Assembly: GCA_018296165.2 (NCBI GenBank)
Contig: JACKQL020000022.1
Span: 248,001-312,000, forward strand
DNA from: Termitomyces sp. T153
Lineage: Eukaryota; Basidiomycota; Agaricomycetes; Agaricales; Lyophyllaceae
Length of the DNA: 64,000 bases
Direction of reading: 5' to 3'
Shown here one piece after another: positions 1 to 12,821 of this stretch. Both the position numbers and the translations under genes were made by a program. The first letter of the stretch is position 1, and the number at the start of each line of letters is the position of its first letter. The notes beneath the pieces are model-generated. The model searched no databases, was not told the origin of the DNA, and worked only from the letters and a program-made list of their open reading frames with translations.

Positions 1-974
1 TTCAAGAAGGTATTGCACATGTCCAACTGACCAGCTTGCAAGGCTTGCATGATACTCTGGATGATCCCCATTTGTTTCCCAATGGTAACCACAGCATCTT
101 GGAGATGAGCCATTTTCTCCTCCACTTCCTCCTCTTTCATGTTCCTCCTACTAGTTTCCATTTTCTCCACCTTCTCCTCTCTAGGGCTCCTTACAGTAGC
201 ACCATCTATCAAGGTCCCCACTACTGTCAGCACTTCTGATAGGTCATACTTGTTGTCCTTGTGCCTATTTCTAGCAGGGTCTTTGTAGTGGCCATATCTA
301 CTGATCAACCTTTCCTCAATCACATCTCCAAAAGCTGGTGTAAAGCATCCCAGCAATTTGTCTACCAGAGACCCATTCCCAGTGACATTAGCCAACTTCT
401 TAGCCTCAGCTCTAAATTCCCTTATCAGACAATGGATCTCTGTAGTGTCATTCCTACTAAGTCTGGCATGTTCTCTGCAGATTCTGTCCAGGTTTGCAAC
501 ACTACCTGTGTCATCAACTGCTTCTGGATAAGACTCCTTGATCTCTTTTTCAAAAGCAGACCAAGTATAGCCATCTCCAAAGGAATCAAAGCCCAGCCAT
601 TCTTGTTCAGTCTGAGCATCCACATACTCCAAGATTCTCTTTTTCCTTTCCTTATCTCCTTGGATCCCAGCATGCTCAAACAGAGAGATCATCCTTTATA
701 AAAAGCAACAAACCTCAGAGGGCTCAGTGTGCTTAAACTTAGGTGCATCCCTGCTGTCAGGCAGTGGTAGTTTATATCTGATATTTTGCTCCATGATTGA
801 GGTAGTAGAAACTGGTTGAGTAGTAGGGCACAGTTCTTTTGGTGAACTTGAAAATACTTTCTCAGTCCAAAGCTTTCTTCTTCTGAGTAAGGTTTCAGGG
901 TCAGGCAAAAAGAACTTTGAACCACTGCTATTGGTCCTAGTTTTTCTTTTCCTTAATGTAACAGAGTTCTTCAC
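1..974 (-). pseudogene. LTR-retrotransposon gag remnant, truncated by the window edge
   Basis: A minus-strand reading frame begins near 974 and runs off the left edge with at least one stop and frame changes. The N-terminal part is basic and serine-rich. It leads into a gag-like stretch with the pattern APKF-x-TEP-x(7)-FL and later ILEYVDAQTEQEW and ESYPEAVDD, features I recognise from gag proteins of basidiomycete Ty3/gypsy elements. The frame breaks near 700, where the protein resumes in another frame and continues to about 425 and below. A related LTR lies upstream in element orientation at 1340-1999, so this is the 5' end of a minus-strand element whose pol lies outside the window. It is decayed and CpG-poor. 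Family placement is by motif recognition only. Confidence 0.55.
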
Positions 975-1339
975 CTTAGTTGTAATAACTTCAGGTGTTT
1001 TGGGCCAAGACCCAGGTGGTGCAAAACTAATGTTTCACAAGGGTTGGACTTCCTCATGGAAATCCAAAAAGTGAGTTTTGTGCAACAAAAGCCCCTTACA
1101 GTGGACTCCAGATGATGTGAAATGTAGGTTTGATGCTGTCAATGATTAGATCAACAGATCAAAACTTTCTTTTCACAGTTGTTTGGAGGCTCAGTTACAT
1201 GCAACTTCACATAGAACAGCAGTAATATATTATACATTTTGAATATGATTTTATTTGCAAGGTTGAGGCTGTTCTCACACTATTGAATGGGTTCAAAAAA
1301 TATTATTTACAACTAAAAACCTGAAACAACTATTCACTT

Positions 1340-1999
1340 GTAAGCCTAAGCAACCCACTCCCTGGGGATGGCTGAGCCATGGCAAGTAATTGCTTGCCCA
1401 TCCTCCCCAAAATACTATCCATTTTGTACCTCATTTTTCATGCACAGACCATTGTGCTCCATGTGGTATCAGCCATGATAGACTAGTCTCCACATCATCT
1501 TTTCTATGCCATTCTGTTTACCTGTAGCTTTTACAGTTTTGCCTTTTTCCTTCCTCATTCTGTCCTTTCTTGTGTACTAGCAGGTGTGGTTATTCTCAGG
1601 ACTTAATAGCATGTTGGGAGTCTTAACTCAATGTGTTGCATTAGGTGTTTAACCAGTGGAAGGTTTGGCAGTTTGTGCAGAGTTTTGTTGGCCTTGATGG
1701 CTGACCTCAGATTATGATCTGGGATTGCCATCTTGGCCTAAGCACTGCCATGGACTTGGCTTTTGTCAGCATTTGATCTCTTTTGATCACTGTAAGTCTG
1801 ACATGCCTGCTTTGGTTCAGCCATCTTTCTAGTGTTATGTGGGTGGTAAGTACTTGTTTCATTTCTTAAAAGGTATGTCTTTCACATCTACAGTTTTTGA
1901 TGTTCAGCTTATAGTTTTTGGCTGTTTGGGTATAGGAAAGCATTCTTTTCAGTTGTTTTAGTACTTTTGCCAGTCCTCAGTTTTGAGGCCAGTGTATCA
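1340..1999 (-). repeat. Diverged LTR, probable 5' LTR of the minus-strand gag remnant
   Basis: This ~660-bp block ends in TGTATCA on the plus strand and resembles 8846-9494 over its length. Shared blocks are CCTAAG-AACC followed by CTGGGGA at the left, TGCACAGACCA, two TTACAGTTTT-like blocks, and TTGAG-CCAGTGTATCA at the right. Length, TG/CA-type ends and position about 370 bp upstream of the gag start fit an LTR. The left boundary is approximate. No target duplication can be checked because the other end of the element is outside the window. Confidence 0.5.
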
Positions 2000-2974
2000 G
2001 TACTGCCAACTCTGCCAAGACCCCTAAGGATGAGGGTTGTGGGGTGTGCATATTTGATGTTACTGATGCAGCTCTTGCACCATGACCTCAAACCCTCCCT
2101 CCACCCCTGGCAGACATGTACAAGCAACAATGGATAGTGTACCAAATATACCAAGAAGTACCATGCATTAAGTGCACACTTGAAGCAAAAAAATGCATAA
2201 CTCAATACATGTAGATGATGGTTCAAGGTTGACCTTTCAATGTCATGCTGCATCACACTTCAATTTTTCATCCCTCCCTCTGAAGGGCATCATTCTAATG
2301 AAAAAAAGGAAAAGGTTGGGATGGACTGATATTAACCAGTCATGAGACATTCCCACACATAAAAACCTCATGAGATCTCAGAATATATAGAATAGAACAT
2401 CTTGATTAATGGTTGCTGGTGGTCTACATATAGTGTATCAGTGACTCCCTATGACTGCTGGTCACCCCTCTGGTGACCTCCGGTAACTTGTTGGGCATGT
2501 AACCAGGTCAATACCTTGTGAGAAACTGTACTCAGTTATTTTAGGCAATTTATTCAGATTTTGTAGTACTTGGTTATTTTAGGCAATTTATTCAGATTTT
2601 GTGAGCGATTACATTTTTACCATTGTTTACATGACAATGAGTATGTCCCTTGTTACCACCATCTTTGACATTCCTCTCCAGTTTTCTGCTCACACTGCAG
2701 GCCTCTCATTACTGTATCTAGTTAGGCTGATATCTCAATTAGCTCTAGTGCAAATGAACCTATTTTTCTTGTTTCCAATGTGTTGATCTCAGCTCAGAAT
2801 CCATTTCTGTCAAAAAATCTGGCCAACTTCAGGGAAAAAATTGCAGCCACCACTGTTTCCTCCATTGTCTCTTACAGATTGAGAGCTACTCACACTGAAT
2901 ATCTTGTTATTGATTTCCTCATTCTTAACTAATGTCATCTACCAGTACTTCAGCCTCACCAGCAAAATGACATT
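2000..2974. other. AT-rich spacer without a recognisable gene
   Basis: No convincing coding frame. It holds a 38-bp direct tandem duplication (separate entry) and one more AGTGTATCA motif near 2431 like the LTR right end. CpG is nearly absent. Confidence 0.5.
2535..2602. repeat. 38-bp tandem duplication
   Basis: The sequence starting GTTATTTTAGGCAATTTA at 2535 is repeated from 2573. The second copy is about 30 bp long and the match is nearly perfect. Confidence 0.8.
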
Positions 2975-5807
2975 TTGATGTTCTCCATCTGGACTCACCA
3001 CCTACATCACTCTACAAGCAAAGGAGAGCTGACAGCTTATCTGCTGACCCATGACCAGGCCAGGCCAGTAACAGTTGCAGCCTCATCTCCAATATCAAAT
3101 CCATGTGTGATGACAATGTTCTGTATTTGTTTGAAGATGGAGAAGGAGACAGCAATGGTCTAGATTCAATGGTTGCTGCTCTGGATGGTGATCCAACATC
3201 CATGGTGCTAAGTTCTCCTCTACTTGGTGGTCTCCATGCCTCCTATTCTGCACTTGACAACAAGACACATGCTGAAAGAAAAAACCTTTGAGAAAGCATG
3301 AAGACAGGCAAAGGAACCAAGATTGCATATCCTCATCATGTCAAGAACTATGTCAACTTCATGGTAGCTGACCAAGCCATGTGACAAACAGCAAATCCAA
3401 AGTGGACAAGTGTACCGCCTTTCCCTATTACTGCATGAAACATTGCAGCATTTCTCAAGTTTGAGACAACACACCCAAAGGTACATCTTTAGCATTTTTA
3501 TTCACAAAATGCTTCAACTAACATCCATCAAGAACAACTCTGATGGCAATCCTATACCTGGAACTCAATTAGGCTATGAAACAAGCAAACAGTGCATTAG
3601 CACACTTGAAAACTGGAGACATATACATGAACATGAGTATAAAGACAATCCTGAAGCACTGCAACCCCTTCATGATGATGCCCATATACATATATATGAA
3701 GTGAATGCATGAAATAGTGAGAGTCAACATAATGCAGATGCTCAAACTTCTAAGGCAAAGGAGACTACAGCAGGTATCATATTCCACTCATTAGCTATCA
3801 CAATTGCACTTGACATTGTCCTCTTAGACATGTATACACATGAAGAGATTATATGAGCATCTATCTGGTGCCTTCAATTTGAAGGAACAAAGTCACAAGT
3901 TCACCTAGGTATCTGTGACTGTGCCATGCTTCTCCTGAGCACAGCACTTGCCTTTCATGGGGACAACATATGCTCCCTTCTTCTCTCTGATTTATACCTG
4001 CAGGATGTTTGTCTTGTTGAACTTGGTCCTGACATTACTGCAATGGTGAGGTCCAATCAAGTTGAATAGCTGTCATATACTTGTTGATGGAAAATTTTTA
4101 GGCTCTTGTCTGTTTTCTAGACCAAGGAAAGACTAACACCAGTGGCTGCATTGATGAGCAAGCTGCATTTTGCCACCATCTACCTGAACTCTGCCCAATT
4201 GGTGGGCTGGGATTCTATCTTTTTAGTTGTTTCCATATCCTTTCCCATGGATATCCAAACTTCTTGCCAGACTTCTCAACAGGAGGAGAAATTGGGTATT
4301 GCTCATGATATAGAACATTTCTCTTCCCAGGATCAAGTGGTGACAACACACAAATGACATATGAAAGTGAGTTCTAAATTGTCCTGTTTATTCAATAAGC
4401 TAACAATGTTTTAGATCATTGCAAGTGAGTACTACATGTACATGCATAATGACATCAAGACTTGGAAAGTTACACATGCTGGACATACATTTGCTGCAAC
4501 TAGTGCTCATGAGCATGGTGCCACTGTTGAAGGTACAAAGGCATTGGGCAACTGGAGCCAAGGAACACTCCACAACTGCTATGACCGGACACTTCCTGTT
4601 GATGCAATGCTTGCTGCAGCATCATTCAATGGTAGGAGGCAAGACTCTTATTTTCTAGCCCAAGATGTGCTAGGTATGTGTCCAATTAGTACATGTACTC
4701 ATTCCATTAATCATAAAGTCTAACAGACCCTCCAGCAGCACTTGCTGCAACAATCTTCCCTTGGCTAGAAGAGGAGGAAGAGGCTTATCAAAAGCAATGC
4801 CACAAGTATGGGAACAATGCAACAGACATAGCACTCTCACATCTTCTCTCACTTCTTCGATGTTTACATGTTGTGATCCTCCAAGATGCAGCAGTATTGC
4901 GATCTTGATACCCTGACAGTTCAATTTTTCAATTTTCCCCATTCAACACTCCTGAGTTCATTGTGTTCTCTGTACATGCTGCTATTTCTATTCAGCAAGC
5001 TGAGGTGGAAGTACAACAACAGCTGAAGGACCTTCCTGAAACCATGGCAGCCTCACTTTGAGGGATCTTGACAACAAATAATATACAACAGGAGCACATA
5101 CAAGATGAATTGCACCAGGAGAACACATGAGTCAATGCTCAGCTTCAAGCTGTCAACATGTTAATTCAGGCCCAATTTTTCCAATCCAAGTCCACATAAC
5201 ATAAGGTTACTTTGTCATTGCTTGGTGAGCTTTAATGTATTGTTCTCTCTCATATTGCTGCTCAATATCCATAGATGGTATCACTGTAAGCATGTCATCA
5301 TCACTACCACCACCTGTTTTGCCATATCCATCAATATCCCCATCACCTGCATCTGAATCACTGCAAGCCACTTCAGAATCCACCCCTCTCATGGCTTCTC
5401 AAGTGACATCAATGTCTGAAACTGTCAGTCCATCAGGAAACATTCATCCATCTACAACCTTTCCTCTCTTGCATGATCCATCTGAAAGAGAGAAGCAACT
5501 TTCTTTCATTACCAAACTTGAGGCATTGTATCCTGTTGAGCAACTGAAAAAGCATCAATTTGAATGGGTCCAGCCAACAACAGAGAGTCAGGATGATGAG
5601 TGGCTTCTGATCTATATTTATTGGTGGCCAAAGGACAAGAATTCAAGTCCATCAATCACCAAGATCTGGAATGAATGGGTTTGTAGTATTGATGGCTACT
5701 TGCCTGTCATGCAGCTGACAGAGATTTGGGGTGCTCAATGGCACCGGAACAATTCTGCTGCAAAGACTGAAGCTTTGCAATGCAAGAAGATAGTCACTCT
5801 CATCTAG
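2975..5807 (+). pseudogene. Crypton-like tyrosine recombinase (Ndc10-type) with GCR1_C tail, decayed
   Basis: Several plus-strand fragments in different frames read in order as one fungal Ndc10-like, Crypton-type protein. The N-terminal part lies near 3410-3712. A segment near 3930-4020 reads LLLSTALAFHGD followed by LLLSDLYLQD. The best block is 4445-4680, with WKVTHAGHTFAA, GTKALGNW, CYDRTLPVDAML and FNGRRQDSYFLAQDVLG, matching the Ndc10_II region; the tyrosine in CYDR is the candidate nucleophile. The next exon-like piece has IFPWLEEEEEAYQK. The C-terminal 110 residues (about 5475-5807) resemble the GCR1_C DNA-binding domain, with paired tryptophans such as WNEWV and WGAQWHR. Stops, frame shifts and the HAGR to HAGH change show it is inactive. 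Element ends were not found. Confidence 0.7.
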
Positions 5808-8430
5808 ACCCTCATATCCCATCCCCACACCCTCAGTACCTCATCTCAAAAGTACATGTGCACTTATTGATCACCTTCAGAAGAAGGATGGAGGATTCTT
5901 AAAGGAAATTATTGAAGGCACAGCAAAACATGTAGTAAATTAATAGGAATTGTAATACACACAATTTTAAGAAGTTGACAAAGCTGGAGATGAGTGCCTA
6001 GAACAGTCAGAATGCTCTGCTTCCCATTGGTGAAGAAATTCAAGTAGCTTTTGTCAACCAAGAGGTTGCTTCCACCTAGTCCCAATTTCTTCAGCAACTT
6101 CAAGACTGAAATCCTCACCAATGCCTGTGTAGTGCTGGACCAGATGATCACCTTCAATGGCTTGATGAACTGCAGAAGATTTAATTTCAAGAGCACTATA
6201 AATGCATTTGGCAGTGATCAGCTTTCCCTGAGAAAGGAGTATGTCAATAAAGAGGTGTGAGAAATGGAGTGAAGTTGACTTACTGCCCATGCAGCCTCAC
6301 CAAAAACCATCTCACAGTCTTTCTTGTAGAAGTCCTCCCAGAATTGAGCAGCAAAATGCCAGAGATCATTTATCTCTGGATTCTGAAGCACCATGTTTTT
6401 TGAACCACAGAGTTTGTTGTATCCAGGACATGATCAAGAAATCATGACAAGCTTCTTGGTGACATGCTTAAGCTCCTTGTGGGTCAAGCAGAGTGAGCAA
6501 TGCATGTTGGGCGCCAAATCAACACTAGAACTTGATGATTGTGTTTTGAAATGACCAGTCTGCAAAGAATTGTCAGCCTTAGATGATGTAAAAAGAATGA
6601 TAGATGTACATGTTCAAGATTTGCAACATGCAGTTTGAGCACAGGTGTTGGTGAGTCAGGTATGGCAAGTGAGGATGGATTCATAGGAGCACTTGAGAGA
6701 TCTATCACCAATACTTCAACAAAATACTGTGTGAAATCAGGGTCAAGCAGGTCTGGAGTACCAATTTGGACAATACGTGGGAGTACATGGTCCAATAGAA
6801 GAGGAAGCAAAGACTGGATCATCCACTAGGACCAGTAATCCTACAACTGCTCTCCTGCAGTTTCCCCACAAGCACCCTAGAAGTCACATACCAAACACCC
6901 TGGTCTAGATCTCCACAGAACATATTTTCAACACTGACAACAATGTCTGTGCTCGACATGGAAGCTGGTGTGAAGCAGCCATCATCAACATAGATATGCA
7001 GAAACTAAGGATAATTTGCAACCAATGTAGCAATGTATAGAGCACAGAATAGATGACTTACACACTGCTGATTAACGCCATTTTCAGCTGGAAGAAACTG
7101 GAATTGCCAGGGTTGAGGTACAAGAGGTGGCATAGGTGGAGGTAGAGCCTCAAAACATTGTGGTTGCAATTGCTCAAGCAACTGCTGGGCACAAGATACT
7201 TGTAAGTAGATGGCCACCAGTCAGTAAGAAAGCAACTTACAGCAAAAGGATCAGAATTCATTGGGTTACCAATCAATCCCATCTGGACTTGTGGCTGCAT
7301 TGTCATAAAACCATAGCATGGATCCAAAAGAGCAGTCTGAAGCTCAGTCTTGTTGGTCTTCAAGTTGAGTGGGGATGTTGTCAGGCCACGACAAGTGCTG
7401 CCTCTTGACAAGCTCAAGGAGGTCAGAACATTTGAGTGACCTGCATTCAATTGAGAGAGAAAGAACCTGTTAAGACAAAGACTCTGAGCTAGAACAAGGC
7501 TCACATGAGATCAACTGCCTCATAAGACCTAGGACACATGCCAGAAGAAGTTGCTGCCATGAAAGAGAGCGAGGAGAGGTTTTGAGACAAGATGTTTGAG
7601 AGCCTTGGTTGCTGCTCTCCAGTGCACAGTCCAGCTGAATTTTCTGGCAAGTTGCTCAGTATTAGTCCAGAGTCCAAGCTCCACAGTGTTCCAAAGCAGG
7701 TGAGAGATAAGATGCAAGAAAAGGACAAAAGGCAGATATGCACAAAAGTAGGTGCAAGTTGTCATCAATCACATTTGCTTACCCAAATTGACCCAACAGG
7801 GATAGAGGATCTGAAACACAACTCAAATGGATCTGAACAAGCAAAAAAAAACAGTGGATTGACGACAAACGAGCATACAAGACCTTGCATGGAAATAGTG
7901 GCCATTTGAGTGCCCCAAGCATGACAGCAAGTACCTGCACCCACCAATAACCAGGTGCACATGATGTTACCAGCTGTCACCTAGCGACCTTGTTTATTTT
8001 AATACATAAAAAAACAGTGGACAAGGTTCTACATCCCCAGTATGAAGAAGGCATCCCGTCTGTTCTATAGCAGCTGATGCAGTCATCCACAACCTAATCC
8101 AACAGGTAGAGCAGAGGTTTTAGTAAATTCGACCAGTGATCAGGCATGCACAATACAGTTCTTTCAATTGCCATGAAGTCTAGGAATCCTTGATTATGAT
8201 TTTCAGGATTGTTTAGTATTCAAAACTTTCAGGTTAGACTTATGCCCTCAGGGTATTGAGTACAGCACTGTTCACTCTCATCAGGTAAGCATCCCTTTGT
8301 ATCCCATCTTTGGACACAAGTGCGGCTCCTACAGGGTAAGGATTCAAGGAAGGCTCTTTGAAAGGAACAAAAAAGGCATACACTGCTTTGTCTTCCTCAA
8401 CAGTGATCCTCCATAGCTTCATGAGCTCGC
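5808..8430 (-). other. Minus-strand coding-like fragments of unknown identity
   Basis: Plus-strand frames here are weak. On the minus strand, pieces can be read in order from about 7770 down to 5909 with few stops, for example SCFLTDWWPSTYKYLVPSS (near 7210), YVDDGCFTPASMSSTD (near 6970), GTPDLLDPDFTQYFVEV (near 6750) and WHFAAQFWEDFYKK (near 6380). A separate 60-residue piece sits at 8240-8422. They look like remains of one or more proteins, perhaps transposon-encoded, but I do not recognise a family. Introns or frameshifts would be needed to join them. CpG is very rare, as in the rest of the left arm. Confidence 0.35.
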
Positions 8431-8845
8431 GATAGATGCCCCCACTGTCAAGAGTGAGCTTGCCCTTGACATTGTCCTGGGAACATGGTGTGTCAAGAGC
8501 AATGCTTGTCCTGGCTCATGGCCATAACTGTACTTACACCTTTACAACATTGCCAGAGGTTGAACAGGCATTTGTCTATATGTATCTTATGTTCGAAAGC
8601 CTAAATCAACAACTGAGTTAGGCAATGATGCAAAATTGGCAAAATTGGCTTAGTTTTCAAACTCAGCTCAAAACTCCGACTCACAGAGGTGTTTGGGACT
8701 TTGTTTCATGTAGCTCATTCTAAAAGTGTCATACAAAGTAGATTTTTAATTGATTTAGATTACAAACTCAACCGGGTCAAGTCTGATCACAAGGCTCAAG
8801 CAAAATATAATAAATCTTAAGCCTGAAGAAAATAATAGTTTATTG
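8431..8845. other. Spacer, nothing recognised
   Basis: AT-rich sequence without a convincing gene or repeat. Confidence 0.4.
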
Positions 8846-9494
8846 GCCTAAGAAACCTGCTTCCTGGGGATTTCTGAGCTGTAGCTAGTACTTTGCTTGT
8901 CCAATAGGCTCAAAAATCCTCTCCTTTTATACCCCTCAGTCTGTGCACAGACCATGGCTTTTCCACATGTTTTCATTGTCATCTGGGAGTGTGGTCAACT
9001 GGTTGGTGGGCTGGGCTGCATGGTTGGGCCTTGGCATGCACTTATTTTTGGCATTGGCAATTCAGGTTTGATCATGCCAAGGCCTAGGCTGCTCTTTTGT
9101 CTGTCCATTTTCCTCCCCCTTTGTCTTCTCCTCCTGCCTGCTGATCCTTATCAATGTGAACTTGAGGGCTGTTTAGTTTAAGTTGGTTGGTCAGAGAAGG
9201 GAGGGGCTAGCCCTGGATTGAGGGGAAACTCAGATTGTTAGCTGAGATCAATTCTTGGCCCCTGCCATCAAAATTTGATGGCCAGCTTCCCAGCTGTTGT
9301 CGACTGACTTTTGGATTCATCCTTGGTTTTACATGGGAGGTTTTACTTTGAGGTATGCCTTATGTTTACAGTTTTCAATGTTTTTCACCAGCTTACAGTT
9401 TTCAGCTATTTTTATTTATAAAGTATATTGTTTTATAATATACTTTGACTAGGCTTTTTCCTCTGCCGATCTCATTGTTGAGACTGGTGTATCA
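8846..9494 (-). repeat. Diverged LTR, same family as 1340-1999
   Basis: About 649 bp, ending in TGTATCA at 9494, sharing ordered blocks with 1340-1999. Similar length and the same orientation argue that both are LTRs of one family. It could be a solo LTR or the 3' LTR of a decayed element lying to its right. The flanks show no obvious 5-bp duplication. Confidence 0.45.
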
Positions 9495-9838
9495 GCAAGG
9501 ACTAGAGATGTGATTTGATGTATACACTATATCCAAGGCTAAATGATGCCAGTAAAATAGTGAGGACAACAGAGAGTATCTTCATGTTTGCAGTGCAGAG
9601 GTCTAAGGGGGGCTGAGGAGTAACTGAATGACATCCCAGAAAAAAAAAAGTCATTTTATACAGATTTTGATTGACATTTCATGTTGTCTCCAGTCAAAAG
9701 ATGTTGAATGATTGAGATGAGGTATCTCACCTCTCTCCATGCATCTTTGACATCATATGTAGTATGTGCATTTGCCACAGGATCAAGAATGAATTGTGGT
9801 CTTTATTCAGAGTTTCTAGCTAGATCGAGAGTGACCAA

Positions 9839-9946
9839 CTTGATGTGAAGTGTGGCAAGGAGAGTGCAATACATGGATATGGATATGGATGACTTGATGT
9901 GAAGTGTGGCAAGGAGAGTGCAATACACAGATATGGATATGGATCC
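9839..9946. repeat. 54-bp tandem duplication
   Basis: A block beginning CTTGATGTGAAGTGTGG at 9839 is repeated at 9893 with few differences. Each copy ends in ATGGATATGGAT-type repeats. The flanking 9495-10203 shows no gene. Confidence 0.8.
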
Positions 9947-10203
9947 AAATTGCAAATCTGGGTTCTTTACATCCTGGAATTTACCAAGATAAGTAAGGTT
10001 TCTAATTGTTCAAGGGCTCATATTTCATAACAGGTTTCATGTGAGTAGATCTTCCAATAACCATCTTTTATGTTGACCAACAGTGGCATTGAAAGGCTGT
10101 GTTCCTGATGAGCCATCTTTCTTGGTACACTCCCTTTTCTTTCACTCAGTGCCTCACATTTTGATTTCCCTTTTTGACTGTCTGCAGCTCTTATGGGGCA
10201 GCT

Positions 10204-10500
10204 CTAAATCTGAGCCCTTTTTGTCATGTAAGCTATGTGAGTTTGTAACTCATTCTTAATTTTAGAATTCTCTTCCCTAGGTCTTTCTTTAGCTAGGTTA
10301 TACTGAATCTTCTGCTCTCTGTCTTGGATAACAATAAATTGCCACAAAGCAACTGTGCCCAATTCATATGGGTCAAGGGTCTTTGATTTTAACCCATTGT
10401 ACCTTTCAGTCACTCTAGGATCAATCTGGTCCAAGACACTTGGATGGAAGAACCTAATTTGATCTGATGAATCACTAGCTGGGGTGGATCCGACACTCAA
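10204..10500 (-). pseudogene. Short hypothetical reading frame, 98 residues
   Basis: A clean minus-strand frame of 98 codons with charged, helix-prone composition, for example DPYELGTVALWQF and QDREQKIQYNL. It is isolated in CpG-poor decayed sequence, with no partner exon that I could join. It may be a transposon gag or accessory fragment. No family recognised. Confidence 0.3.
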
Positions 10501-12215
10501 TGGTCCAGCTTGGCTAGGTTTCCTGTTCCTATTCCATGCATTTCAATTTGGTTACTTTGCCTGTATTATGGAGTTCCGCTTCCCATGTGGTGGGATGCAA
10601 CAAGTAGTTCAAATCAGTTGTCTTTACCTAGTTTGTTTTTTTTACCACATTATCACTTCATTATATCTGGTCTTGGCATGAGTCAGCTCCTAGTACCCAT
10701 TACACCTCACCATCCTCTACCTAGCTTAGGTGCAATGGTGCTGCTAGAGTAGCCCTGAACAACTTTGTACATTGAGAGTGACCAATATATTTTCTAGGGT
10801 TGGTATCATGTCATCTCCCTTAAGGTCACTTGAGGAAGATAGACACCCAGAGAAGTAAATCCAAACAGAGAATAGAGTACCTGAGCAGATGCTCAGTGCA
10901 CAGAACAAAGGGAGCATCATGTAGCCACCCCACACAAAACAGCAGGTGGAGGAAAGACATGTACATTTTTGCAACATACCCCACAATTCATCCCTTATGA
11001 TCCTCTGTGATGTACAAAATTTTGGGGCTATGTAATTGGGAACAGGAAAAGAGTGAAATGAGAGATGACAGCAGTTCAAACTTGCATGGGAAAGGGTAGG
11101 AATGTCAAATGAATCATATTTTCTCTGGTGCAGGACACTGACTCACCACTACTTTTGTACAAACAAAGTGACTTGTCAGAAAACCATCCAGTTTCTTATC
11201 CCTCTTGAGAAAACATGTATTTCAATGGAAGGGACAAATCATAGAAAGCAACTTCCAAAATTGTCAAAACTGACAGAGATAGAATTTTTTCTTGTTAAGT
11301 CCAATTCTGCCACTCCTTCCATACATAGTAATTCTAGCTACTTCAACATGTAGGAAACCCTTCTCTGAGAACTGTGACATGTTCAACTAGACTTAATCTT
11401 CTGACCCTTAAATTGCTTGAGGTGTTCAATCCCAGGGGGTGCAAAAATAAAATGAAACATATCAGGTCAAATTTTTTCAAGGGCTACTTGGTGACCCCAC
11501 CCATCTGCTTACTGATATTACCAAATGGAGTAATCAGATCACTGCCAATTCCAAACCTGGAGTCATCTTGACACCTTGGTCTTGATGCTATTAAACCACA
11601 CTTGTAAGCCTTCAAGCTTCATTTACCCAGCTATTCACTCAGTGTTCTAAGCCTACATATATGATGTAGATGAGAACATGCAAATGGAGGGATTGATGGC
11701 ATGGGCTGTTTAGGGTGTTCATAGTAAAGGGAGGTTTATTATATTGATGATGGCAATACTGTAGACTGTACCATGACAAGCATTCAGCATGAAGAAGTGT
11801 GCAGCTTTGATTTGAGAGTGAGTGATAACCTGAGCAATGTTCAATTTTTTCCAGTTTTCATCATATTTTTTGCTGCCTTTGTGCACTTTCTGCCACTTTG
11901 CAGGTTCAGCTTTTGCAACATTGTTACATATATGGCAGTATGGACATGGTACATGATTGTCTGTATCAAAACCAGATTTGGTTTATTAATCTCCAAGTAA
12001 TTGAAATAATTGACTTTAGCAGCATCAATAATGTAAGCATGCTCAATGGAGGAACATACCATCACTATCATCAACTCAAGGTTTCAGCACAAAACAATGA
12101 AAAACAACTTTGGATAGCAGGCTTTTGGCAAACAACATCCTATTTGGATAGGTACCACCACCCTCTGAAAAATTATCAACAGGTCAAGGCCTTGACCTAT
12201 GTACCTACTCACTAT
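10501..12215. other. AT-rich decayed sequence, no gene recognised
   Basis: Reading frames are short and low in coding character. CpG is very rare. No TIR, LTR or domain motif was found. Confidence 0.4.
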
Positions 12216-12250
12216 AAGAGGATGATCACTCTGTGGGTAAACCTGGCAAG
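12216..12250. repeat. Dispersed repeat D, left part, split by solo LTRs
   Basis: The sequence before the LTR (GTGGGTAAACCTGGCAAG) continues logically at 13456-13532 and 14525-14610. Put together, these three pieces align with 46240-46420, which has a comparable uninterrupted order. Confidence 0.6.
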
Positions 12251-12716
12251 TGTCACGACCCGTTCCCCAAAACCCCGCACATTGCCCATCAACCCCGAAA
12301 CCCCAAAAAACCCCCAACGCTCCGCTGAACCTCTGCCCATGCCCTGCGCCTAGTTCGGCTAACTCTGACGCCTCCCCAGCTAACTCCGACGGCCCCCTGG
12401 CCAACTTTGGTGCCTGCCCCACAGCCACTGACACTTACCCTGGGCCTCCCGAACCCCGAGAACCACCCCCGCTGTTCCCGATCTTCGCCACCCATCATCA
12501 ACTCAACACCCTAGTTCCTCCGACCTATTCCGGAGTATCACGACAACCTCGGGGCAACCCGCATTCTCCAATGATCCCATCAACGTATCAGCGCAGCACA
12601 ATCCTCAATCACAATGTGGCACGATCCTTGATCACAACTGACACCCACCCACTCCGTCAAGCCCTGCCAAGCCCCGCCGCCACAGCCGACGTACCCCGAA
12701 GTCCTCCGGTAGTCAG

Positions 12717-12749
12717 TATATAAGTCATTGAGTAGCTCTTCGTACTCTA
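12717..12749 (+). promoter_or_regulatory. LTR core promoter: TATATAA and predicted start 32 bp downstream
   Basis: TATATAA at 12717-12723 is followed at 12749 by AGTCTTGATATT. The same 32-bp spacing from TATA to AGTCTTG occurs in the other LTRs at 49127/49159, 54849/54881 and 56040/56072. The position matches a normal TATA-to-start distance. The AGTCTTG sequence is complementary to the region next to the 5' LTRs at 49850 and 56637. Confidence 0.7.
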
Positions 12750-12821
12750 GTCTTGATATTGCTTAACATTACCTATGGTCTGATTGTTTCCTTTTCGTGT
12801 TTCGTGTTTCATGTCTTGTTT

